Shown one piece after another: positions 6,609-11,674 of a stretch of 11,674 nt of DNA. The notes under the pieces are model-generated. The model made no database searches. It saw only the letters and a list, made by a program, of their open reading frames with translations, and was not told the origin of the DNA. Position numbers and translations under genes: made by a program. Numbering within the stretch: the first letter of the stretch is position 1; every line of letters begins with the position of its first letter. This DNA is from Pseudomonadota bacterium (GTDB taxonomy: Bacteria; Pseudomonadota; Alphaproteobacteria; Rhizobiales; Xanthobacteraceae): NCBI GenBank assembly GCA_023431725.1, contig JAEYVN010000344.1, positions 1-11,674 of the forward strand, given 5' to 3'.

Positions 6609-7598
6609 CTATTGCTCCTCGATCTTCTTTATCCCTGCTTCTTTCACGACGGTTTGCCACTTCGTGATCTCCTTCGGCAGGAACTCGCGCAAACGATCAG
6701 CCGATCCGCCGACGGTGACCAACCCCTGTTTGGCGAGCCTTTCCTTGATTTCGGGCTTGGCCAGGATGTCATTAAAGGCGGCGTTATATTTAGAAATGAT
6801 CTCCTTGGGGGTGCCTGCAGGCGCAAAAATCCCGTACCAAAGATCAACATTGAAATCCTTCAGGCCTTGTTCGGAAAGTGTCGGCAGGTTAGGTGCGGAA
6901 GGAACGCGTTCGAGACTAGCTGTTGCGAGCAACGACACTTGCTTGTTCGCGGCGGCTGCTGAGATCACATGAATCGGTTGAAAACCGGCACTTACATGCC
7001 CACCAATCAGATCCTGCGTGGCTCCCGCCGCTCCGCGGTAGGGTATGTGTGTCAAATCGGTCTGGGTTGCGAGCTCGAACAATTCCATTGCGAGATGATG
7101 AGGGGTGCCAATCCCAGGTGAGCCGTAATTGACCTGACCTGGACGCTCTTTGACGTAGCGGATGAATTCCTGTGTAGTTTTGGCCGGCACCGACGGATGC
7201 AGCGTCAAAGCCAGCGTGCCTTGAGCGACATAGACGATGGGCTCAAAACTCTTGACAGGGTTGAAAGGCAGGTTGCTGAAAAGAGCGACGTTGTTGGCGA
7301 ATGGATTTGTGGTCATCAGGATCGTGTGCCCGTCCGGCGCTGCGCGGGCCACCTGAGCTGCGCCGATATTGCCGCTGGCGCCGGGCTTGTTGTCAACGAT
7401 CACTGGCTGGCCCAGTCGCTGCTGCAACTCCTCACCAAGTGTGCGCGCAAGTATATCCGGCCCATGGCCGGCCGAGAATGGCACCACGATAGTGATAGGT
7501 GCTTTCGTTTGCTGAGCGAAGGCTGATGACGCGAACACCGAAAAGGCCGTCGCTGTGATCAAAGCGGCTTCAAGTTGTTTCCGGATGAGCCTGCGCAT
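6609..7598 (-). CDS. Bug/TctC-type periplasmic solute-binding protein
   Basis: Encodes a 329-residue extracytoplasmic receptor of the Bug (TctC) family, which captures organic acids in the periplasm, normally for tripartite tricarboxylate transporters. The start is ATG 7598, with GGGAGG seven to eight bases upstream; an earlier in-frame start at 7652 would add 18 residues before the signal peptide and is rejected. A signal peptide is clear: MRRLIRKQ, a hydrophobic core, then SSAFA before QQTKAP. The mature part has the family signatures ITIVVPFSAGHGPDILAR, VIVDNKPGASGNIGAA, NYGSPGIGTPHHLA, HIPYRGAAGATQDLIGG and PAGTPKEII. No TctA/TctB membrane partners are in the window, so the receptor is an orphan here. 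It is probably the first gene of the LysR-controlled minus-strand cluster, with 133 bases to the class II aldolase gene. The ligand cannot be read from sequence. Confidence 0.93.
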   Translation of the reverse strand: MRRLIRKQLEAALITATAFSVFASSAFAQQTKAPITIVVPFSAGHGPDILARTLGEELQQRLGQPVIVDNKPGASGNIGAAQVARAAPDGHTILMTTNPFANNVALFSNLPFNPVKSFEPIVYVAQGTLALTLHPSVPAKTTQEFIRYVKERPGQVNYGSPGIGTPHHLAMELFELATQTDLTHIPYRGAAGATQDLIGGHVSAGFQPIHVISAAAANKQVSLLATASLERVPSAPNLPTLSEQGLKDFNVDLWYGIFAPAGTPKEIISKYNAAFNDILAKPEIKERLAKQGLVTVGGSADRLREFLPKEITKWQTVVKEAGIKKIEEQ

Positions 7599-7671
7599 GA
7601 GTAATTCCTCCCACCTAGAGCATTTGCTTGTTCTGGGCCTGCTCGAAGCCATTGATCAACGCTGTGAAACA

Positions 7672-7700
7672 ATTTGACCAAAACGAGAAGGCCTGAACAA
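7672..7700 (-). promoter_or_regulatory. Weak sigma70-like promoter candidate for the minus-strand operon
   Basis: On the minus strand, TTGTTC (7700-7695) and TCAAAT (7677-7672) are 17 bases apart; matches to consensus are 3/6 and 4/6. Transcription would begin near 7665, leaving a leader of about 67 bases before ATG 7598. The fit is weak. It gains some weight from the dyad at 7713-7736, which would be centred near -59, where LysR-type regulators often bind. Confidence 0.25.
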
Positions 7701-7712
7701 TATTTTTTGGCT

Positions 7713-7736
7713 ATAGCAGAGATATCGACCTGCTAT
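7713..7736. promoter_or_regulatory. Candidate LysR-type operator dyad
   Basis: Inverted repeat with 6-base arms ATAGCA and TGCTAT around a 12-base spacer that itself contains the palindrome GATATC. It lies 115 bases upstream of the binding-protein start and 245 upstream of lysR. LysR-type regulators bind imperfect dyads around T-N11-A in the divergent promoter. This is the best dyad of that kind in the region, although its spacing is not the canonical one. Confidence 0.4.
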
Positions 7737-7980
7737 GGAGGCGAGGCAAAGTCGGTCCGACATGCGACATAAACGTCCATAGGAACGGACCTCGCCCGGA
7801 AGGCGCTCGGCCGGAACTGGAGTCCACGCAACCGTTAGGAGAAGCCTCATAGCGCAGCACGCCAAAATCCTTGATCTTGTCGAACGATGAGTTTCACTCG
7901 GCAAGACCGGGACCCACACTGGTGGTGGTCAGGTCGCGCTCGCAATCCAGTCCGATAAGTGTCGCAAGCCAGGAACGTTC

Positions 7981-8886
7981 ATGGAATTTCGTCAGCTTAG
8001 GTATTTCAAAACGGTGGCCGAATGTCGCGGATTCACTCGAGCCGCCGAAGTGCTCCGGATTGCTCAGCCCGCGCTAAGCAGTCAGATACAGAAACTTGAA
8101 GACGAGCTTCAGGAGCAATTGTTGATTCGGCATTCGCGTGGCATCGAGTTAACCGACGCCGGTCGCCGGTTGCTCGGCCACGCTCGCACCATTTTGCATC
8201 AAATAGATCTCGCCCGAGAGGATATGCAGGATGCGAGGGATGATCCGGCTGGACTTATCCGGGTCGGCATGCCCCGAAGCGTAAGTGATGTATTGGCTGT
8301 TCAGTTGGTCAGGGAGGCCGGTCTCAGGGCGCCATCTGTCTCCATCCGTATTGTGGAGCACTTCAGTGAGACCTTGTATAGTCAGCTGCTTGATCGCGAG
8401 TTGGATATCGCGCTGAGCTATAGCACGGAGAATTCCGACCGTGTCACAGCTGAGAGCATTTCAACACAGAAGCTGATATTGGTGTCGCCAATCGGCGCCC
8501 AACCTCCCGCGAGTCGAATTATCTTTTCGGATGCGGTGCAGCTTCCTCTCATTCTTCGGTCGCCGACGCATGTTATTACAAAAATGGTGTCAACTGCTGC
8601 GTCGGAAAAGGGAATTGAAATCAACGTCGCGCATGAAATTGACTCGTCGGAGACAGCGCTAAATTTGGTTGAAGCGGGGATTGGACATACAATTCTGCCT
8701 GAGGTCTTGGCGATGCGACATTTGCGAAGCGGTTCAATCAGGACGCGAACCATTGTCGAACCTGAGTTAGAACGTACCCTCTATTTGCTGAGATTGGCGC
8801 AGAATCCGCCGGGCAAAGCCCTGTTGTTTGTGCGGGAGCTGCTGTTGGAGCTTTTGCATGAGCGATCTGGGTTTGGAAACGTGTAG
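7981..8886 (+). CDS. LysR-type transcriptional regulator
   Basis: A 301-residue LysR-family regulator, a normal length. The N-terminal winged helix-turn-helix spans about residues 1-60 (MEFRQLRYFKTVAE, FTRAAEVLRIAQPALSSQIQKLEDEL, then LLIRHSRGIELTDAGRRLL). A linker helix follows, and a periplasmic-binding-protein-like effector domain runs from about residue 90 (GLIRVGMPRSVSDVLA) to the end. ATG 7981 has AGGA (7971-7974) six bases upstream. It is divergent from the tctC-like, class II aldolase and dehydrogenase genes, the standard arrangement for a LysR protein that controls its neighbours in response to a pathway metabolite. By eye its codons are less GC-rich than those of hflX, which could reflect acquired DNA. 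The inducer is unknown. Confidence 0.95.
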   Translation: MEFRQLRYFKTVAECRGFTRAAEVLRIAQPALSSQIQKLEDELQEQLLIRHSRGIELTDAGRRLLGHARTILHQIDLAREDMQDARDDPAGLIRVGMPRSVSDVLAVQLVREAGLRAPSVSIRIVEHFSETLYSQLLDRELDIALSYSTENSDRVTAESISTQKLILVSPIGAQPPASRIIFSDAVQLPLILRSPTHVITKMVSTAASEKGIEINVAHEIDSSETALNLVEAGIGHTILPEVLAMRHLRSGSIRTRTIVEPELERTLYLLRLAQNPPGKALLFVRELLLELLHERSGFGNV

Positions 8887-9230
8887 AGCGCTCCTTACAG
8901 TCAAGTCGTGCATATTCGCTCGATCGACGCTTCCAGGGACGCCCATTAAGTAGCCGCGTGCTACTCGCAGAGCGGTAGCTTATGAACACTCTTCGGTTGG
9001 TTTCGACGCCGCCGAGAAACGCCACCCTGGCAGTTTCCGCGTGAGACGGAGCACGGCGCCATCGAGGTTCTGGATGTGACGGCGACATCGTCAGACACTT
9101 GGTAACCGCCACATTACCGAAGCAGAACGAATACAACAGCATCGCAAAATGGAAACCGCCGCACGTTCTCTTGCAGATACGGACGGCAGTCCCCGGAGAC
9201 TGGATGTAATGATGCGGCGCACGCCACAAG
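8887..9230. other. Gene-free stretch, possibly decayed coding DNA
   Basis: These 344 bases lie between the convergent lysR-like and marR-like genes. No recognised gene, RNA or intact insertion sequence is visible. A plus-strand frame from ATG 8982 runs to 9210 with one internal TGA (9042-9044), reading like a degraded protein (…LPKQNEYNSIAKWKPPHVLL…). On the minus strand an uninterrupted frame crosses the whole stretch, but it has no ribosome site and its product is Arg/Ser/Thr/Pro-rich without family marks. A hairpin AGTAGC-CGCGT-GCTACT (8949-8965) follows lysR without a T-run. Confidence 0.3.
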
Positions 9231-9707
9231 TTACACCAGCTTGTCAAGCTGGTTCGTTAGGCTTTGCAAATTTGCGATCATCTTTTTTACGTCAGCTTCG
9301 GACAGTTCTTTTGCGGCATTTCTAAAAAGCGCCCGCCGGACCGGAAGCATACTTTCAAAGCTTTTCATCCCGCGTGCGGTTATGTGAACTTCAACGTTTC
9401 TCTTGTCCTGACCACATTGGCGTCTTTCTACAAGGCCTTCATCTTCCATCAATTTGAGCAGATGGCTGAGTGCGCTTCGGTCTATTCGCGTGAGCTCAGC
9501 CAGTTCAGATATCGATAGACCGCTGCGCTCTGCCAAGACGGATAATGTCCTCCAGCGGGGCACGACAGATTTCTTGTCCTGCGTCTGCGCAATGAAGGCG
9601 CGGTTGAATTTCTCTTCGAAGACGCCGCACCAATAAACAACGGAAGTCAGGAAGGATTCACCTTCGACGCCCCGGTTGGGCGCAAGAGCAGCCGATTTTT
9701 TTGGCAC
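9231..9707 (-). CDS. MarR-family transcriptional regulator
   Basis: A 158-residue MarR-type winged-helix regulator, a typical length. MarR proteins bind palindromic operators as dimers and release DNA on binding small phenolic or other ligands. The DNA-binding part is clear: LSISELAELTRIDRSALSHLLKLMEDEGLVERR (about 64-96) and the wing CGQDKRNVEVHITARG (98-113). Flanking helices for dimerisation lie at 17-60 and 114-158. The start is GTG 9707-9705, with an excellent AAGGAG seven bases upstream. Codons 3-4 form an A7 run. The gene is divergent from the MDR oxidoreductase gene, with a strong dyad between them, so autoregulation and control of that gene are likely. The 3' end overlaps a perfect 19-base palindrome. 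Confidence 0.93.
   Translation of the reverse strand: MPKKSAALAPNRGVEGESFLTSVVYWCGVFEEKFNRAFIAQTQDKKSVVPRWRTLSVLAERSGLSISELAELTRIDRSALSHLLKLMEDEGLVERRQCGQDKRNVEVHITARGMKSFESMLPVRRALFRNAAKELSEADVKKMIANLQSLTNQLDKLV
9235..9253. repeat. Perfect 19-base palindrome at the marR 3' end
   Basis: ACCAGCTTG-T-CAAGCTGGT: two 9-base arms around a single base, covering the last codons of marR and ending one base before its TAA on the plus-strand side. No T-run follows on either strand, so it is not a standard intrinsic terminator. It may be a protein-binding dyad, a strong 3' hairpin protecting mRNA, or a chance result of the codons for QLDKL. Confidence 0.5.
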
Positions 9708-9730
9708 TCAGAATCTCCTTGTAACAGGCA

Positions 9731-9752
9731 GAATTTTATGTGAAAATTCACA
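9731..9752. promoter_or_regulatory. Candidate MarR operator: two interlocked dyads
   Basis: Two overlapping inverted repeats: GAATTTT-ATGTG-AAAATTC (9731-9749) and TGTGAA-AA-TTCACA (9739-9752). They lie 24 bases upstream of the marR start and 39 upstream of the preferred MDR start, in an AT-rich island. Size and position fit a MarR-type operator that blocks both divergent promoters. Confidence 0.55.
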
Positions 9753-9790
9753 CAATAGTTGGCGACCGATGTTCGGAATTGGTGATTAGC

Positions 9791-10723
9791 ATGCGCGCGC
9801 TGCAGTATAAATCTTTCGGGGACGAAACCGCGCTGCATCTTGTGGATGTGCCTGACCCGCATCCGGGTCCGGGGCAGGTCAGGGTGGCTTTGCGCGCTGC
9901 GAGTGTTATTCCTTTGGACTGGAAGCTGCGCAGCGGTCATCTGCAGCACCTTTTCGAGATTGAATTTCCGAAAGTACCGGGCAGGGATGGGGCCGGTATC
10001 ATCGACGAGTTGGGCGACGGCGTCGATTTTGCGGCTATCGGCGATGAGGTCTGCGTGGTCGCACAGCCGACGGAGAGAGGAACGCATGCGGGTTATTTTG
10101 TCTGCGGGCAGGATGCGATCGTTGCCAAGCCAAAGCATCTGACATTCCCTGAGGCTGCCGCGTTGATGCATGCCGGCGTCTGCGCCTGGATTTCGGTGGT
10201 CGAGCAAGGCCAGGTGCAGCCCGGCACACGCGTGCTGATCCATGGCGGTGCTGGCGCCATCGGCGGCATGGCCATCCAGATCGCCAAGAATGCCGGCGCT
10301 ATTGTCTCCACCACTTGCCGGTCGTCCAACGTCGATTACGTCAAGTCGCTGGGCGCTGATGCGGTCAGTCCTTACGATACCGATGATTTTTCGCAGATCT
10401 TTCGCAATCAGGATCTGGTGATCGATCTGATCGGCGGCGATGTTCATTGCAAGTCCTACGAATCCCTCCGCGCCGACGGCCGCTTGGTCTATCTGATCGC
10501 CGAGCCGTTCGAGACCCCGGACAATCCCCGCAACATCCGTGCCATGCGCGCGGTGATTCACGACAGGCCGGAAGCGCTGGCGGCGGTTATCAAGCTCGTC
10601 AATGATCGCGTGATCCATCCGCAGGTATTCCGGACCTTGCCGCTTGATCAGGCGCGAGAAGCCTTTCGCATGCTCGAGGCCGGGCAGGTCTCGCGTGGTC
10701 GCATGATCCTCGACATTCTCTGA
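9791..10723 (+). CDS. Quinone-oxidoreductase-type MDR protein (zinc-free alcohol dehydrogenase family)
   Basis: A 310-residue NADPH-dependent oxidoreductase of the medium-chain dehydrogenase/reductase superfamily. Such enzymes reduce quinones or the double bond of enones. The GroES-like N-terminal half has PGPGQVRVALRAASVIPLDWKLRSG and VPGRDGAGIIDELGDGV. The Rossmann half has VLIHGGAGAIGGMAIQIAK, with the GGAGAIGG motif at 152-159, followed by CRSSNVDYVKSLGADAV. The structural and catalytic zinc cysteines of classical alcohol dehydrogenases are absent, as in the quinone-reductase branch. I chose ATG 9791 (MRALQYKSFGDE) because homologues start this way. A GTG at 9740 would lie inside the proposed operator, and GTG 9782 is a further alternative; none has a strong ribosome site. 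It is followed after 25 bases by the hyuA-like gene, so the two are probably cotranscribed. Confidence 0.9.
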   Translation: MRALQYKSFGDETALHLVDVPDPHPGPGQVRVALRAASVIPLDWKLRSGHLQHLFEIEFPKVPGRDGAGIIDELGDGVDFAAIGDEVCVVAQPTERGTHAGYFVCGQDAIVAKPKHLTFPEAAALMHAGVCAWISVVEQGQVQPGTRVLIHGGAGAIGGMAIQIAKNAGAIVSTTCRSSNVDYVKSLGADAVSPYDTDDFSQIFRNQDLVIDLIGGDVHCKSYESLRADGRLVYLIAEPFETPDNPRNIRAMRAVIHDRPEALAAVIKLVNDRVIHPQVFRTLPLDQAREAFRMLEAGQVSRGRMILDIL

Positions 10724-10748
10724 ATCTAACTAGCTTCCAGGACGTTCC

Positions 10749-11674
10749 ATGACCAAAGCGACCCATGATGACGAATGCCGCTACCAGATCGGCGTTGATA
10801 TTGGCGGTACGTTCACTGATGTGATCGCCTTGGGTTCCGACGGCTCCATCACGTCGAACAAATCACTATCGACGCCGGATGATTACGGACGCGGCATTGT
10901 CGCCGCGATCCTGAAGACGCTGGCCCAGTTCGGGGCCGGCCCAGACTCGATCGAACGCGTTGTCCATGCGACGACGGTGGCGACCAATGCGATCCTTGAA
11001 CATCGCGGTTCGCGCGTGGGCCTCGTGACCACAAAGGGCTTTCGTGATGTTCTGGAAATGCGCCGGCTTCGCATTCCGGAGATGTATGCTTTGAACTGGA
11101 AGAAGCCCGAGCCTCTGGTGTCGCGCGAGTTGCGCCTGGAGGTCGATGAGCGGATCGGACCGCGTGGTGAGGTATGGAAGGAGCTGGACGAGGCGAGTGT
11201 CCGCCGCGCGGGTGAGAAGCTGCGCGCCTCCGGCGTCGAAGCGGTGAGCGTCAGTCTATTGCATTCCTATGCCAATGCGGCGCATGAACAGCGCGTTGCC
11301 GCCATCCTCAAGGAGATGCTTGAGGAACACGTCTTTGTCTCCTGTTCCAGCGACGTGCTGCCGGTCATCCGTGAATATGAGCGGACGAGCACAACGGTCA
11401 TCAACGCCTTCCTTGGACCGACGCTGGAGAAATATTTTTCCTCGCTCAGCGCGCATCTGATGAGTGCTGGCATCACCGCGCCTCTGCAGGTCATGAAGTC
11501 GGATGGAGGCATCATGGCGGTGCAGACCGCGATGAAGCTTCCGGCCTATCTCATTGAGTCGGGCCCGGCCGCTGGCGTGATCGGCGCGGGACGGCTGAGC
11601 CAGACCCTGAAGCTATCCGATTGCATCACGCTGGATATGGGCGGGACGACCGCCAAGGCATCGATTGTCGAGAA
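10749..11674 (+). CDS. Hydantoinase/oxoprolinase subunit A-type protein, 5' part
   Basis: Partial gene: 308 complete codons from ATG 10749 to the window end, of a family usually near 680-720 residues. AGGA lies about seven to eight bases before the ATG. The N-terminus has the ASKHA-type ATP-binding loop IGVDIGGTFTDVIA (14-27), then HATTVATNAILEHRG. The second domain opens with ESGPAAGVIGAG (270-281) and DMGGTTAKASIV (296-307). This is the HyuA/N-methylhydantoinase A/acetone-carboxylase beta-like family: ATP-dependent enzymes that open lactam rings (hydantoins, 5-oxoproline) or, in relatives, activate ketones for carboxylation. They work with a HyuB-type partner, usually encoded directly downstream and so outside this window. 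Which reaction applies cannot be decided here. The linked MDR gene and MarR regulator suggest small-molecule catabolism. Confidence 0.9.
   Translation, partial: MTKATHDDECRYQIGVDIGGTFTDVIALGSDGSITSNKSLSTPDDYGRGIVAAILKTLAQFGAGPDSIERVVHATTVATNAILEHRGSRVGLVTTKGFRDVLEMRRLRIPEMYALNWKKPEPLVSRELRLEVDERIGPRGEVWKELDEASVRRAGEKLRASGVEAVSVSLLHSYANAAHEQRVAAILKEMLEEHVFVSCSSDVLPVIREYERTSTTVINAFLGPTLEKYFSSLSAHLMSAGITAPLQVMKSDGGIMAVQTAMKLPAYLIESGPAAGVIGAGRLSQTLKLSDCITLDMGGTTAKASIVE

Larger units (their letters stand above)
7599..7980. promoter_or_regulatory. Divergent control region of the LysR module
   Basis: These 382 bases separate the divergent tctC-like and lysR-like genes. I support no gene here; short open frames on either strand lack ribosome sites. 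The region is rich in inverted repeats: ATAGCA-N12-TGCTAT (7713-7736), GTCGG-T-CCGAC (7751-7761) and GTCC-N8-GGAC (7775-7790). Such regions usually hold the operator of the LysR protein, controlling both directions. Confidence 0.55.

Noticed and set aside
6472..6660. Minus-strand 62-codon open frame whose TGA overlaps the class II aldolase ATG (ATGA)
   Set aside because: The ATGA overlap is attractive, but the frame starts with GTG inside the binding-protein gene without a good ribosome site, and its product is a basic, low-complexity peptide with no family signature.
7656..7919. Minus-strand 87-codon open frame upstream of the binding-protein gene
   Set aside because: It covers the proposed operator and promoter, has no ribosome site, and its product (Arg, Leu, Ser and Cys rich) resembles no family I know.
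8738..9247. Minus-strand open frame of 169 codons across the lysR-marR gap
   Set aside because: It starts with TTG without a ribosome site, overlaps the 3' ends of both flanking genes and has no recognisable domain. It is kept only as a remark in the gap finding.
9696..9702. Seven-base A run (minus strand) at marR codons 3-4 as a phase-variation or slippage switch
   Set aside because: Seven bases is short for phase variation, the run reads naturally as Lys-Lys near the start, and the frame is intact.
9647..10618. Long minus-strand open frame (323 codons) antisense to the MDR gene
   Set aside because: The plus-strand frame has clear MDR motifs (GGAGAIGG and others). The antisense product is rich in Asp, Arg and His with no recognisable domain.
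1..11674. tRNA, rRNA, CRISPR array, complete insertion sequence or phage attachment site
   Set aside because: I saw no cloverleaf-like sequence, no regularly spaced repeat array, no transposase or integrase motif and no long terminal repeats. A dedicated search could still find small RNAs.

Overview
The window reads as chromosomal DNA from an alphaproteobacterium of the order Hyphomicrobiales (Bradyrhizobium/Rhodopseudomonas/Xanthobacteraceae-like). This rests on three things: the gene order dat-hfq-hflX with mazG convergent, an Hfq of the short alphaproteobacterial type (…[15 protein letters not shown]…), and fairly GC-rich codon use. The genus is an inference from recalled family patterns; no search was run.

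Layout: (1) 1-3146 is a conserved housekeeping block: the 3' part of a D-amino-acid aminotransferase gene, hfq, the ribosome-associated GTPase gene hflX, and convergent mazG, whose 3' end overlaps hflX. (2) 3450-4604 encodes a DUF937-domain protein with one central membrane segment. It is followed by a gene-free stretch with a hairpin. (3) 4825-8886 is a catabolic-type module. On the minus strand, in transcription order, are an orphan Bug/TctC-type periplasmic binding protein, a class II aldolase/adducin-family metalloenzyme and a 3-hydroxyisobutyrate-dehydrogenase-like oxidoreductase. A LysR-type regulator is divergent on the plus strand. The shared intergenic region carries a 6+6 bp dyad just upstream of a weak promoter candidate for the operon. 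(4) 8887-9230 has no confident gene. (5) 9231-11674 holds a MarR-family regulator (minus), a divergent zinc-free quinone-oxidoreductase-type MDR protein, and the 5' part of a hydantoinase/oxoprolinase subunit A (HyuA-type) gene running off the window. A strong inverted repeat lies between the regulator and the MDR gene.

How they work together: Hfq and HflX are translated back to back (TAG directly followed by a TTG start). The LysR module looks like an inducible uptake and degradation unit for a small hydroxylated organic acid, in which the binding protein captures the substrate, the dehydrogenase oxidises a beta-hydroxyacid and the class II aldolase-fold enzyme cleaves or decarboxylates. The substrate cannot be read from sequence. 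The MarR/MDR/HyuA group looks like a second small-molecule metabolism unit under local repression.

I found no RNA genes, CRISPR array, intact mobile element or defence system. No clearly new system stands out. The items most worth a second look are the substrate-unknown LysR module, the MarR-site dyads, and the unexplained 8887-9230 stretch.
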